NCBI RefSeq assembly: GCF_000498475.1
Contig: NZ_AVBI01000019.1
Location: 620,001-684,000, forward strand
DNA from: Flavobacterium cauense R2A-7
GTDB lineage: Bacteria > Bacteroidota > Bacteroidia > Flavobacteriales > Flavobacteriaceae
Length of the DNA stretch: 64,000 nt
Direction: 5' to 3'
Shown: piece by piece, positions 1 through 8,743 of the stretch
Layout of the letters: the number at the start of each line of letters is the position of its first letter
Numbering within the stretch: position 1 is the stretch's first letter
Position numbers and translations under genes: made by a program
Notes under the pieces: model-generated
Databases searched by the model: none
What the model saw: only the letters and a program-made list of their open reading frames with translations
Told to the model about the DNA's origin: nothing

Positions 1-1187
1 TGGAAGCCGGAATTGTTTCTTTCAAAATTGAAGGTCGTTTAAAAGATATCGTTTACGTAAAAAACAACGTTTCCTATTTACGGCAGAAATTAGATGCTTT
101 CTTAAGTGAAAACAGCGACAAATACACCAAAGCTTCTTCAGGAACGTGTACGTATTCTTTCGATTCCGCTTTAGACAGAACTTTTAATCGTGGTTATACC
201 GATTATTTCGTTAACGAAAGACATCAGTCGATTGGTTCTTGGGAAAGTCCGAAATCGAAAGGACAATACATCGGAAAACTAATCAGAACGGTTGGAAACT
301 CTTATGAAATTGAAAACGGGCATTTCTTAAATAATGGTGACGGATTGTGTTTCATTAACGAAAATAATGAAGCGGAAGGAATTTACGTGAACAAAGTAGA
401 AAACGGAATCGTCTATCCAAACGTATTGAAAGAAATCAAAGAAGGGACTTTCATTTACAGAAATAACGATGCTGCTTTCATTAAATTAGTAGAAAGAGAA
501 GATAGTGCAGTTCGAAAAATCAGTACGACTTTAGTATTGAAAGAGAACGAAACCGGTTTTGAGTTAATCGCAACCGATGAAGACGGAAATGTAAGTATGG
601 CGACTTTGGTTCATCCGAAAGAACGAACTAAAAACAACGAATCCATTGCGGAAAATTTCAAAGTAAATTTAGCAAAAACAGGATTTACACCTTATAAGGC
701 GGATGAAATTACGATTGAGTTTTCAGAAAATTGGTTCCTTCCTATTTCAAAAATCAATGAAATGCGACGAACAGTTTACGAACAATTATCGGAAATTCGT
801 TTGAAAAATTATGTTCGAAAAGAACACCAAATGGTAAAAACATCGCATCCTTATCCGGAAACCAAACTGGATTTCATGTACAATGTGGCGAATAAAACGG
901 CTCGTAAATTCTACGAACGTCACGGCGTAACCGAAATCGAAAAAGCCTTTGAATTGCAATGGGACCCCGGAAAATCGCGTGTAATGACTACCAAATATTG
1001 TATCAAATACGAATTAGAACGTTGTCCGAAATACCATCGTGAAAACATGGACAAAAAACTAAAAGAGCCATTAGTATTAAAACAAGGCGAATTGGAATAC
1101 AAACTAAAATTCAATTGCAAACCTTGCGAAATGGAAATTTGGGAAAAAGATGCCGAATTTGAAATCGAAGACGACCATATTCATTAA
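1..1187 (+). CDS. Peptidase U32 family protein (RlhA/TrhP-like), 5' truncated by the window edge
   Basis: The open frame runs in from base 3 without a stop, so the gene starts upstream of the window; the ATG at 345 is internal. The first visible residues contain FKIEGRLK, the signature of U32 'collagenase-like' proteins. The C-terminal part holds four cysteines (about nt 1000-1125, CIKYELERC then CKPC), like the cysteine set that binds an Fe-S cluster in RNA-hydroxylation members of the family (E. coli RlhA on 23S rRNA, TrhP on tRNA). Which RNA this member modifies cannot be told. A hairpin terminator follows 90 bases after the stop. Family assignment is firm; the RlhA-type role is inference. 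Confidence 0.85.
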   Translation, partial: EAGIVSFKIEGRLKDIVYVKNNVSYLRQKLDAFLSENSDKYTKASSGTCTYSFDSALDRTFNRGYTDYFVNERHQSIGSWESPKSKGQYIGKLIRTVGNSYEIENGHFLNNGDGLCFINENNEAEGIYVNKVENGIVYPNVLKEIKEGTFIYRNNDAAFIKLVEREDSAVRKISTTLVLKENETGFELIATDEDGNVSMATLVHPKERTKNNESIAENFKVNLAKTGFTPYKADEITIEFSENWFLPISKINEMRRTVYEQLSEIRLKNYVRKEHQMVKTSHPYPETKLDFMYNVANKTARKFYERHGVTEIEKAFELQWDPGKSRVMTTKYCIKYELERCPKYHRENMDKKLKEPLVLKQGELEYKLKFNCKPCEMEIWEKDAEFEIEDDHIH

Positions 1188-1274
1188 AAGCAAAATAATG
1201 AAGGAAAGAAAAGTAATCTTCGCGAAAACACCCGCAACGATACCAATAATTTCCAATCCTAAATTATCAAACTC

Positions 1275-1308
1275 AAAAAGACCTTCTTACACAAGAGGGT
1301 CTTTTTTT
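1275..1308 (+). terminator. Rho-independent terminator after the U32 gene
   Basis: An AAGACC.TC stem pairs with GA.GGTCTT across a short loop and is followed by a run of seven T. It ends the U32 transcript and sits directly before the next -7 box. Confidence 0.75.
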
Positions 1309-1309
1309 A

Positions 1310-1317
1310 TACCTTTG
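1310..1317 (+). promoter_or_regulatory. Bacteroidota -7 box for the 46-codon gene
   Basis: TACCTTTG matches TAnnTTTG exactly and lies 17 bases before the ATG at 1335, immediately after the upstream terminator. Confidence 0.55.
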
Positions 1318-1334
1318 CAGCAAATAAATACTTT

Positions 1335-1475
1335 ATGTTCAAAATAATAGCCAAGATAAACAAACTGATTTTGCCCAGTTTCACCAAACAACGTTTGGAT
1401 TTAACGAAAGCCAAAAACTGGCAGAAAGCCATTATTGCCTGGCGTTATTATGTTACCACACGGGCGTTGGATTAA
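1335..1475 (+). CDS. Small basic protein of 46 aa, function unknown
   Basis: ATG to TAA, 46 codons, beginning MFKIIAKINK and ending WRYYVTTRALD; Lys/Arg-rich and without a signal peptide. It has its own terminator upstream and a perfect -7 box (TACCTTTG) 17 bases before the start, so it looks like an independent expressed unit rather than noise. Its last four bases overlap the 3' end of apt, which converges on it. From memory, similar 46-residue proteins occur in other Flavobacterium genomes and are sometimes labelled SsrA-binding protein. That label is unlikely to be right, because the real smpB is at 52234. No function can be assigned. Confidence 0.6.
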   Translation: MFKIIAKINKLILPSFTKQRLDLTKAKNWQKAIIAWRYYVTTRALD

Positions 1476-1984
1476 AACGTCATGGCGGCAAAAATTTCTT
1501 CCTTACCTAATTTTTCCCTACCGTTTAAAAACGACAATTCCATCAGGAAATTAAGCTGTACAATTTCGCCTCCCAAACGTTCCACCAATTCACATACGGC
1601 TTTTGCGGTTCCACCGGTGGCCAGAACATCATCGTGAATCAATACTTTATCACCTTTTTTTATCGCATCAGTATGGATTTCAAGAGTATCTTTCCCGTAT
1701 TCCAAATCGTAGGAAGCGGAAATCGTATCGTAAGGTAATTTTTTAGGCTTCCGAACCGGAATAAAACCTGCATTCAATCGGTCGGCCAAAAGGATTGCGA
1801 AAAAGAAACCTCTGCTTTCCACGCCAACTACCTTGTCTATTTTCTTATCTTTTAAAGTACTGAGCAATAAATTCAGACATTCTTCACGTCCATTCGGACT
1901 TGCCAAAAGCGGAGTTATGTCTTTAAATAAAATTCCTTCTTGCGGAAAACCCTGAATATCACGTATGTATTGTTCTAACGACAT
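1472..1984 (-). CDS. apt: Adenine phosphoribosyltransferase
   Basis: Converts adenine and PRPP to AMP and pyrophosphate in purine salvage, in the cytoplasm. The 170-aa length is normal for the family. The PRPP-binding motif VLIHDDVLATGGT lies at residues 114-126, and ESRGF at 56-60 is the conserved substrate-loop region. The start MSLEQYIRDI matches the usual N-terminus. The gene converges on the 46-codon gene with a 4-base overlap and is divergent from the tRNA. The next feature on its 5' side is the tRNA promoter region, so both promoters share about 75 bases. Confidence 0.96.
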   Translation of the reverse strand: MSLEQYIRDIQGFPQEGILFKDITPLLASPNGREECLNLLLSTLKDKKIDKVVGVESRGFFFAILLADRLNAGFIPVRKPKKLPYDTISASYDLEYGKDTLEIHTDAIKKGDKVLIHDDVLATGGTAKAVCELVERLGGEIVQLNFLMELSFLNGREKLGKEEIFAAMTF

Positions 1985-2011
1985 TTTTTTTAATTTTTAT
2001 TCAAATATTAC

Positions 2012-2042
2012 TTTGCAAGTTACACAATTCTTTCTATATTTG
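2012..2042 (+). promoter_or_regulatory. Promoter of tRNA-Arg
   Basis: TTTG at 2012-2015 and TATATTTG at 2035-2042 are separated by 19 bases, the classical Bacteroidota -33/-7 arrangement. The tRNA begins 16 bases downstream. Confidence 0.75.
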
Positions 2043-2058
2043 CACTCGTTAAAAACAA

Positions 2059-2132
2059 GGCCTCGTGGCGCAACTGAATAGCGCATCTGATTACGGCTCA
2101 GAAGGTTACAGGTTTGAATCCTGTCGAGGTCA
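2059..2132 (+). tRNA. tRNA-Arg (anticodon ACG)
   Basis: Complete cloverleaf by eye. The acceptor stem GGCCTCG/CGAGGTC has one G-T pair. The anticodon stem TCTGA/TCAGA encloses loop TTACGGC with anticodon ACG. The T arm ACAGG-TTTGAATC-CTGT is canonical, and the discriminator base is A. CCA is not encoded. A34 would normally be edited to inosine to read CGU/CGC/CGA. It is flanked by a strong promoter and a terminator, so it is a single-gene transcript. Confidence 0.95.
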
Positions 2133-2134
2133 CT

Positions 2135-2160
2135 AAAGCCCTGCTTAGCAGGGCTTTTTT
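2135..2160 (+). terminator. Terminator of tRNA-Arg
   Basis: AAAGCCCTGC pairs with GCAGGGCTTT around a TTA loop, followed by T residues; it starts three bases after the mature tRNA. Confidence 0.85.
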
Positions 2161-2250
2161 ATTGCTCCCCATACCTACCTCACTAAACCTGCTTAAAAAA
2201 TCGTATTTATCTGATTTTTAGCTATTTTTACAATATAAAAGGTTTTTTTC

Positions 2251-4608
2251 GTGAGTCTTGATTCTAAAATAACTACACTTAACAGTTGGCTTTTATCCCG
2301 TCCTAAAACTTCGGGGATGCTTGTTTTTATAATTCTTTTATCCGTTTTTAACCTGTCGATATATTTCAGATATCAAACCGTAAAAGAAATTGAACAACAC
2401 GACATGGCTAACATTTTGGGAGTTGTCAAACAAAATATTGAGCAAACCATGCGCAACAGTTATGTTGCCACTATTACACTCGCACTAACGATTGACGACT
2501 CGGGAAATCCTAAAAATTTTGAAGAAGTTTCCAAAAGTCTGGTTAACAGTTACAATTCGATTGATGCGGTTCAACTTGTTCCTAACGGAATTATCAAATA
2601 CACCTATCCGATTAAGGGAAACGAAGCAGCCACCAATTTTGACATACTCCACAGTCCGCTTCACAGAAAAGCAGCACTAAAAGCCATAAAAACAAAAGCC
2701 ATTTATTTTTCCGGTCCTGTTGCCTTAAAACAAGGAGGAATTGGAGTTGTAGGTCGCTTACCTATTTTTAAAAAGGGAAAATTTTGGGGATTTTCAGCCG
2801 TTGTAGTTCATTTTAACACCTTTCTGAAGTCAACCGGTTTCAGTACCTTTAAAAACGACAAATACTATTTTCAGATTTCAAAGATTAATCCGATTACCAA
2901 TAAGGAAGAATTCTTTTTGGAAAACAAATCTGATTTCTCCAAAAGCGACTATCAAAAGGTTGAAATTCCGGAAGGCGATTGGACGCTGTACATTATTCCG
3001 AAAAAACAATCTTATCTTCTTGCGGAATTTTTCCCGATAGCATTAATCTCTTTTTGCCTGAGCCTTCTTTGTGGATTGTTTGTAACAACACTACTAAAGA
3101 AACCTTCTGAACTCCAGGAATTTGTAAAATTGCAAACTTCAAAATTAAGACGAAGTGAGTTTTTATTCAAATCGATTTTCGATCATGCCGGCTTGGGAAT
3201 TTCACATATTAATTCATCTACCGGTACTTTCATCGATGGCAATGACAAGTTTTGCGAAATAATTGGATATACTCATGAAGAAATTAAGGAACTAAACTTT
3301 ATGATGATTACCCATCCGGATGATTTGCAACTGGATTTGGACAATATGGAACGTCTCAGAAAAGGAGAAATCGCTCAGTTTTCCATGGAAAAAAGATATT
3401 TCCGAAAAAACGGAGAGATTATTTGGGTTAATCTTACTGTTTCACCATTATGGGAAAAAGATGAAAAAATAAAAACCCATATCGCTATCGTTGAAGATAT
3501 TACCAAAAGAAGAGCGTCTGAGCAACTAATTTTGGAATCGCAACAAAAAATTAAAGACCTGATTGACAGCATTGACGGAATCGTATGGGAAGGAAATTCA
3601 GAAGAACCCGGCATAACTTTCATCAGTAAAAAATCAGAAAGTATCTTAGGTTATACGCCCGAAGAATGGATCGCCGATGATTATTTCTGGAGAAAAATCA
3701 TTCATCCGGAAGACCGTGACTGGGTTATAAAGAAAAGCGCCGAATGCGCCAAGGAAAGAAAGCCTTTTGACAGCGAATACCGTATGATTCATAAAAATGG
3801 AAATACGGTTTGGGTACGTGATATTGTTAGTATTTATCACGAAAGCGAAAATTCGATTAAATTCAGGGGTATTCTGATTGATATTACAAAATCAAAACAA
3901 TTTGAAATCGACCTGAACAACTCGCTTAAATTAGTTACCGAACAGAACAAACGTCTGTTGAATTTTTCACATATCGTTTCCCATAATTTGCGTTCGCACA
4001 CCAGCAACATTCAATCGTTAATTAATCTGATAGAATTAACCGAAGATAAAAAAGAAGAAGAAGAGTTACTCGCATTGCTAAAATCGGTTTCAGAAGCTTT
4101 AAACGAAACTATCGATAACCTGAATGAAGTGGTTTCCATTCAAACCGATATAACGCCGGTAATCGAAGACCTGAACCTGAACAAATACATCAACAGAACT
4201 CTGGAAGTTTTAAGAGATCAGATTCTTAAAAACGATGCTGACATCCGAAATAATGTTCCGGAAACCGTAACGGTAAAATTCAACCCGGCATATCTGGAGA
4301 GCGTATTGCTTAACTTTATTTCCAATTCAATTCGGTACAAACATCCTGACAGAAAACCAGTTATCGAATTAAATTCGTATATTGAAAATAATTTCCAGGT
4401 TCTTGAAATAAAAGACAATGGCATAGGAATTGATTTAAAGAAAAACGGAGACAAACTCTTCGGAATGTACAAAACGTTTACAAATAACGCCGAATCGAGA
4501 GGTATAGGTTTGTTCATTTCAAAAAATCAAATCGATACCATGAATGGAAAAATTGAAGTTGAAAGTACTTTAAATGAAGGAACGACTTTTAAAATTTATT
4601 TTAAATAA
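2251..4608 (+). CDS. Membrane sensor histidine kinase, CHASE-PAS-PAS-HisKA-HATPase
   Basis: 785 aa with a GTG start; a near-consensus -7 box (TATTTTTA) at 2223-2230 lies 20 bases upstream. Order: one N-terminal membrane helix (about 18-37), an extracytoplasmic CHASE domain (about 60-230, with YPIKGNEAA and FSGPVALKQGG), a second helix (about 258-282), two PAS/PAC units (about 300-425 and 430-555, each ending in a DITK-type motif), then the kinase core. SHNLR carries the likely phosphoacceptor His578. The N box (NFISNSIRY), DNGIGID and RGIGLF ATP-binding motifs are present. The ligand is unknown. The stop overlaps the ATG of the receiver gene by one base, so the two are translationally coupled and presumably partners. 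Confidence 0.93.
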   Translation: MSLDSKITTLNSWLLSRPKTSGMLVFIILLSVFNLSIYFRYQTVKEIEQHDMANILGVVKQNIEQTMRNSYVATITLALTIDDSGNPKNFEEVSKSLVNSYNSIDAVQLVPNGIIKYTYPIKGNEAATNFDILHSPLHRKAALKAIKTKAIYFSGPVALKQGGIGVVGRLPIFKKGKFWGFSAVVVHFNTFLKSTGFSTFKNDKYYFQISKINPITNKEEFFLENKSDFSKSDYQKVEIPEGDWTLYIIPKKQSYLLAEFFPIALISFCLSLLCGLFVTTLLKKPSELQEFVKLQTSKLRRSEFLFKSIFDHAGLGISHINSSTGTFIDGNDKFCEIIGYTHEEIKELNFMMITHPDDLQLDLDNMERLRKGEIAQFSMEKRYFRKNGEIIWVNLTVSPLWEKDEKIKTHIAIVEDITKRRASEQLILESQQKIKDLIDSIDGIVWEGNSEEPGITFISKKSESILGYTPEEWIADDYFWRKIIHPEDRDWVIKKSAECAKERKPFDSEYRMIHKNGNTVWVRDIVSIYHESENSIKFRGILIDITKSKQFEIDLNNSLKLVTEQNKRLLNFSHIVSHNLRSHTSNIQSLINLIELTEDKKEEEELLALLKSVSEALNETIDNLNEVVSIQTDITPVIEDLNLNKYINRTLEVLRDQILKNDADIRNNVPETVTVKFNPAYLESVLLNFISNSIRYKHPDRKPVIELNSYIENNFQVLEIKDNGIGIDLKKNGDKLFGMYKTFTNNAESRGIGLFISKNQIDTMNGKIEVESTLNEGTTFKIYFK

Positions 4609-4991
4609 TGCCCCAAAAACGAATTTACATAATTGACGACGACCCCATCTACCAACTCGTTACAAAAAGGTTAATTGAAAAGACCAGTCTTTTCAGTGAA
4701 ACCAGAGCCTTTGTAAACGGTCATGAAGCGCTGCACTATTTTGAAAACACTGGCGATTTGCCCGATGTAATTTTACTCGATATTGAAATGCCCGGAATGG
4801 ATGGCTGGGATTTCTTGGATGAATTGATTAGAATAGAAAAGAATTGTCACAAAAAAGTTACCATTTATGTTGCCAGTTCTTCCATTGCAAGCGAAGACAA
4901 AATCAAAGCGCAGAACTACCATTGTGTAAAAGATTTTTTGAGTAAACCCATCAATCTTGAAAAATTAAAAGTCATTGCCGAAGCAGAATAA
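4608..4991 (+). CDS. Single-domain response regulator (CheY-like receiver)
   Basis: 127 aa consisting of a receiver domain only, with no output domain. The acidic pocket is D10-D12, the phosphorylation site is D58 (in ILLDIEMPGMDGW), the switch residue lies in VASSS at 88-92, and the conserved lysine is K113 in LSKP. It starts inside the stop codon of the upstream kinase (TAATG), so the pair is one operon. Lone receivers downstream of PAS kinases are common in Flavobacteria; they act through protein contacts or as phosphate relays. The downstream target is not visible here. Confidence 0.92.
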   Translation: MPQKRIYIIDDDPIYQLVTKRLIEKTSLFSETRAFVNGHEALHYFENTGDLPDVILLDIEMPGMDGWDFLDELIRIEKNCHKKVTIYVASSSIASEDKIKAQNYHCVKDFLSKPINLEKLKVIAEAE

Positions 4992-4993
4992 TT

Positions 4994-5001
4994 TATATTT
5001 G
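4994..5001 (+). promoter_or_regulatory. -7 box for the pentapeptide-repeat gene
   Basis: TATATTTG matches TAnnTTTG and begins three bases after the receiver stop codon, 17 bases before the next ATG. It suggests that the pentapeptide gene is transcribed separately from the kinase/receiver pair. Confidence 0.6.
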
Positions 5002-5018
5002 CATTCAAACTCACTACA

Positions 5019-5594
5019 ATGAATGCCGATTTTATCTACGACAAAGAATACAAAAACAACATTTTCGCCGAATACGAAATTAAATTCAAAGAATTTGAAA
5101 ACTGTACGTTCAACAACTGTGATTTTACGCTTTGTAATTTCTTAGGAACCGTTTTCATTGACTGTACGTTTTACCATTGCAATTTCAAAGAAGCGAAAAT
5201 TGGTCATGTCGGACTGAGAAACGCCATTTTTAACGACTGTAATTTCACTTCGGTAAACTTTGCCATGACCGATCAGATCTTACACGAATTTTACTTCAAC
5301 AACTGTCTTTTAGACTATGCTCAGTTTTATGCCTTAAAATTGAAACGTATCAGTTTTACCAATTGCAGCATGGTGAGTGTGGATTTCATGAAAACCGATT
5401 TATCGGAAGCGCTATTCGACAATTGTAATCTGCGTTTGGCCGTATTTACGGATGCTAACTGCGAAAAAGCTGATTTTTATTCGAGTCGGGATTTCACCAT
5501 CGATCCCGAAAAAACAAAACTTAAAAAAGCTATTTTCTCGAGCGACGGCATAAAAGGGTTGCTGACCAAATACAATCTGGTAATTAAAGATTAA
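5019..5594 (+). CDS. Pentapeptide-repeat protein
   Basis: 191 aa built almost entirely of A(D/N)LxF-type five-residue repeats, rich in the variant F-x-N/D-C (for example CTFNNCDF, FIDCTF, FNDCNF, FTNCSM, FDNCNL), predicting a right-handed quadrilateral beta-helix. There is no signal peptide or membrane segment. Some family members bind DNA gyrase as DNA mimics (Qnr, MfpA), but most have no known role and nothing here proves gyrase binding. It has its own -7 box. The 3' end overlaps the convergent ABC ATPase gene by four bases. The family call is secure; the function is unknown. Confidence 0.85.
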   Translation: MNADFIYDKEYKNNIFAEYEIKFKEFENCTFNNCDFTLCNFLGTVFIDCTFYHCNFKEAKIGHVGLRNAIFNDCNFTSVNFAMTDQILHEFYFNNCLLDYAQFYALKLKRISFTNCSMVSVDFMKTDLSEALFDNCNLRLAVFTDANCEKADFYSSRDFTIDPEKTKLKKAIFSSDGIKGLLTKYNLVIKD

Positions 5595-6268
5595 GAAATT
5601 ATTTTTCCGTCTTCCATCGTGATAATCCGATTGGTTCGTGCAGCAAAATCCGGATCGTGAGTTACCACCAAAAGCGTCTGGTTATGTTCTTGTGTCAGTT
5701 CTTTAAAAATATCAAAAACCAAATCGCTGTTTTTTTTATCCAGATTACCTGTTGGTTCATCGCCCATGATAATCAAAGGATTATTAATTAAAGCTCTGGC
5801 AATAGCAACGCGCTGTTTTTGTCCGCCACTCAACTGGTTGGGCATTTTAAGCGCCTGATCCTGCATCCCTAAAGTCTTGAGATGTTCCATGGCGCGATGT
5901 TCCACCTCTTTTTCCGAATACTGCTTTAATTTCAATCCCGGAAGCATTACGTTTTTCAACACATTGTATTCGGAAAGCAAATAATGAAACTGAAAAACGA
6001 AACCAATTTTTTCATTTCGAATCCGGGCCAAATCCATATCCGATTTTCCGGTAACCACTTCTTCGTGAATTAAAACCTGACCTTCATAATCGGTATCCAT
6101 GGTTGACAAAAGGTACAACAACGTTGATTTTCCACAGCCGGATTTCCCTACAATCGACACAAATTCGCCGTGATCGATAGTCATGTTGATATTGTCCAAC
6201 ACCTTAAACTTTACCGGTTCATAAAAATACTTTGTCAGCCCTATGGTTTCCAATACTTTATTACTCAT
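5591..6268 (-). CDS. ABC transporter ATP-binding protein (LolD/MacB type)
   Basis: 225-aa nucleotide-binding subunit. Walker [10 protein letters not shown] at 41-49, Q-loop VFQFHYLL near 91-98, signature [10 protein letters not shown] at 146-155, Walker B LIIMGDEP at 165-172 and H-loop VVTHD near the C-terminus are all intact. It is the last gene of a three-gene minus-strand operon (adaptor, permease, ATPase), two bases after the permease stop. With those partners it should power a MacAB-like tripartite extrusion or a lipoprotein/peptide export system; the substrate cannot be read from sequence. Confidence 0.93.
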   Translation of the reverse strand: MSNKVLETIGLTKYFYEPVKFKVLDNINMTIDHGEFVSIVGKSGCGKSTLLYLLSTMDTDYEGQVLIHEEVVTGKSDMDLARIRNEKIGFVFQFHYLLSEYNVLKNVMLPGLKLKQYSEKEVEHRAMEHLKTLGMQDQALKMPNQLSGGQKQRVAIARALINNPLIIMGDEPTGNLDKKNSDLVFDIFKELTQEHNQTLLVVTHDPDFAARTNRIITMEDGKIIS

Positions 6269-6270
6269 GA

Positions 6271-7527
6271 CTATTTTCCTCTGATAATTTCGACAGGATC
6301 AATTTTACTGGCTTTTAATGCTGGTAAAAGACCCGCAACAGCTGTTGTTACTAAAGCGAAGGTAATTCCGATTACATAATACATCGGATTGTAATTAATC
6401 GGATATGTTTCTATAGTGGGAAGTGCGGAGGTTTCAAACGGAATCGTATCGATGATATTTGAAAATGCAAAACCGAAAATGAGTCCCAACATTCCGCCTG
6501 CCAATCCGATAATCATGGACAATGAAATAAAAATCCATTTTACATCTTTACCCGAAAATCCGGTAGCTTTTAAGATGGCAATACTGTCCATTTTTTCATA
6601 AATCATCATGTTCAGGATATTGTAAATTCCGAAACCGGCCACAATCAACAAAACGATACCAACAGAATACGAAATAATACTTCTTACATTGCTTCCGGTT
6701 TCAAACTGTGAATTTGCCGTTTGATAATCGATGGCATCGATATCGAATTTCGTTCCGAATTCTTTGGCCAATTGCGGAGCCAGTTTAAGATCGTGTAATT
6801 TCAGTTGGATGTCCGTAATATAATTGGTTGGTTCTCCCAAGAACTTTTGCGCTGTACTTAACGAGGTCGTACTCATAACATCATCGATTTCTGCAATCCC
6901 AATTTGTGAAATCCCTACAATTTTAAGTGATGCTAAATTCCCTTTTGGTGTAGTCACTTTTAAAATGTCGCCTTTTTGGAGCATCATTTTCTTGGCTAAT
7001 CCGGAACCGATGATAATACTGTTATTTTGTTCTAAATCGGCCATATCGCCTTCGGTTACATAGTCACTGAATTTGAAAAGTTCTTCTTCTTCAGCAACCG
7101 AAATTCCGTTGATAATACCTGATATTTCAATCGTCCCGGAGTTGAAAAATACTGGAGTTGTTATTTTAGGCGCCACATCCAGTACGCGTTTGTCTTCCTT
7201 TAAAACTTTAATGATGGTTTTGCTGTTGTAAATAGCTTTTCCCCTGTCTTTTGGTTTGATGGAAGCAACAAAATTCACATCATTTTTATAGGTTTCCGAT
7301 AAGGTAACCGGCTGATTTTCGGCAGGTTTTATTTCGTTATACAATCGGACATGTGGCGTTCTGTTGAGCATTAATCCGTCAAGAAGATCGTTCAGTCCGT
7401 TCATGAAACTTACCAAAGTAATAAACATGGCGATTCCGAAAGTAACACCCACGCCAGCCACAACAGTTTGTTTCAATCGGGCTCGGAGCAAATGAACGGC
7501 TATGTTCAATATCAGTCTGCGATTCAT
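6271..7527 (-). CDS. ABC transporter permease (FtsX/MacB family)
   Basis: 418 aa with the FtsX/MacB topology: one N-terminal helix (about 20-43), a large extracytoplasmic MacB_PCD domain (about 45-280), then three C-terminal helices near 285-312, 335-362 and 385-408. The C-terminus ends LKASKIDPVEIIRGK, the family's typical tail. It overlaps the adaptor gene by one base and is followed two bases later by the ATPase, so the three subunits are made together. Such permeases transmit mechanical force rather than forming a classic import channel. Confidence 0.92.
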   Translation of the reverse strand: MNRRLILNIAVHLLRARLKQTVVAGVGVTFGIAMFITLVSFMNGLNDLLDGLMLNRTPHVRLYNEIKPAENQPVTLSETYKNDVNFVASIKPKDRGKAIYNSKTIIKVLKEDKRVLDVAPKITTPVFFNSGTIEISGIINGISVAEEEELFKFSDYVTEGDMADLEQNNSIIIGSGLAKKMMLQKGDILKVTTPKGNLASLKIVGISQIGIAEIDDVMSTTSLSTAQKFLGEPTNYITDIQLKLHDLKLAPQLAKEFGTKFDIDAIDYQTANSQFETGSNVRSIISYSVGIVLLIVAGFGIYNILNMMIYEKMDSIAILKATGFSGKDVKWIFISLSMIIGLAGGMLGLIFGFAFSNIIDTIPFETSALPTIETYPINYNPMYYVIGITFALVTTAVAGLLPALKASKIDPVEIIRGK

Positions 7528-8615
7528 TATTCCTTGAGATAAATGGTTTCACCAGCTTTTAAACCCTCTGTAATTTCTACGTTCTGATAATCGGAAAGAC
7601 CAATTTTCACTTTGCGTTTTTCGTCGCCGTTTACCAAAACATATTCCTTATCAACTAAGTAATTTTTGGGAATTGTGATAGTATTTTTTTTGGTGTGAAT
7701 GATAATATTGGCTTCCGCAGTTAAATTCGGATAAAGTTTTGCAGGCGTTTTAATGAATCGGGCTTCTATTTTAAACGTTCGGGAACGCTCGTCCATTATC
7801 GGATAAATTTTATCCACTTCCGCTTCAAAAACCTGCCCTTTGTAACTGTCCATCGTTACCAAAACCTTTTGGCCAACAGTTACCTGAACCATATCGTTTT
7901 CATCAACTTCCAATTCCAACAGAAAAGAATTTGCTTTACCAATAACTGCCAAAGGGGTTTGCGGAGAAACCAATGCTCCTTCTTTTACCAAAACATCAAA
8001 CAACTGTCCGGAAAAAGCACTTTTCACGGTGAAATCACTTTCTGATTTTTCACTTAAGCGTACATTAATCCTGTTTTTACTTTGCTCATTTTTCAGTTGG
8101 ATGCGCAATTGATTTAATCTGTTTTGGGCTGTTTCATAAGCTAACTTTGAACTTTTATAGGCCAGTTCAACCTTTTCAAAATCAACTTCGGAAACACCGC
8201 CTTGATCTTTTACCTTTACATTTCGGTTGTAAATGGATTCGTCTAATCTCAATTTATCTTTTGCATTTTGCACGGTTAGCTGCATTTCGGCAATTTTATC
8301 CTGAATGTACCGGCTGTTCTCATTGCTCAATTGATAAGCCAATTGAGCGCTTTCGGTACTTAATTGCGCTTTATCGTTGTCCAATTCAAACAACGGTTGT
8401 CCTAAAACGATTGCATCACCAACAGTAACCTTGACTTTACGAAGAACCCCGCTTGTAGTCGGATACACGATATATTGTCCATCAGCCTTGACAACTCCTG
8501 AAGCATAAACACTTTGGGTAATATCTCCTAAAGTAGGCTGAATCCCCGAGTTTCCTTTTTTACAGGCCGTCAGCATTAAAATTGAAATAATGAAAACAAT
8601 AGCATTTAACCTCAT
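7527..8615 (-). CDS. Lipoprotein membrane-fusion/periplasmic adaptor subunit (HlyD/MacA type)
   Basis: 362 aa. The N-terminal signal ends in lipobox LTAC with Cys18, so it is a lipoprotein. Next come a split biotinyl-lipoyl-like domain (GVLRKVKVTVGDAIVLGQPL ... SAFSGQLFDVLVKEGALV), an alpha-helical hairpin (about 75-190) and beta-barrel/membrane-proximal domains. It is the first gene of the operon with the FtsX-type permease and ATPase, and would link the inner-membrane pump to an outer-membrane channel. No TolC-like gene is adjacent. A -7 box (TAAATTTG on the minus strand) lies 50 bases upstream. Confidence 0.9.
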   Translation of the reverse strand: MRLNAIVFIISILMLTACKKGNSGIQPTLGDITQSVYASGVVKADGQYIVYPTTSGVLRKVKVTVGDAIVLGQPLFELDNDKAQLSTESAQLAYQLSNENSRYIQDKIAEMQLTVQNAKDKLRLDESIYNRNVKVKDQGGVSEVDFEKVELAYKSSKLAYETAQNRLNQLRIQLKNEQSKNRINVRLSEKSESDFTVKSAFSGQLFDVLVKEGALVSPQTPLAVIGKANSFLLELEVDENDMVQVTVGQKVLVTMDSYKGQVFEAEVDKIYPIMDERSRTFKIEARFIKTPAKLYPNLTAEANIIIHTKKNTITIPKNYLVDKEYVLVNGDEKRKVKIGLSDYQNVEITEGLKAGETIYLKE

Positions 8616-8664
8616 TGCAATAGGATTTAATTGGAATCTTTGTTGATTTGTTTGCTTCTTCTAT

Positions 8665-8672
8665 CAAATTTA
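8665..8672 (-). promoter_or_regulatory. -7 box of the adaptor/permease/ATPase operon
   Basis: Reads TAAATTTG on the minus strand, an exact TAnnTTTG match, 50 bases before the adaptor start at 8615. Confidence 0.5.
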
Positions 8673-8708
8673 CAGGAATTTTGTGAGGGAAGTACTGATA
8701 AAGGTCAT

Positions 8709-8741
8709 AAAAAAACTCCAAACGTTAAATTTGGAGTTTTT
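8709..8741 (-). terminator. Terminator of the secreted-unknown gene
   Basis: AAAAAACTCCAAA pairs with TTTGGAGTTTTT across CGTTAAA. The hairpin starts two bases past the stop of the minus-strand gene 8744-9427 and is symmetric enough to work on either strand. Confidence 0.75.
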
Positions 8742-8743
8742 AC

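Noticed and set aside
1150..1347. 65-aa frame across the end of the U32 gene
   Set aside because: It overlaps the U32 stop, the terminator and the next promoter; its composition is that of non-coding A/T-rich DNA.
5019..5594. Pentapeptide protein as a Qnr-type quinolone-resistance gene
   Set aside because: Repeat pattern alone is not enough; the Cys-rich repeats do not show the paired Qnr domains, and gyrA here has sensitive-type residues.
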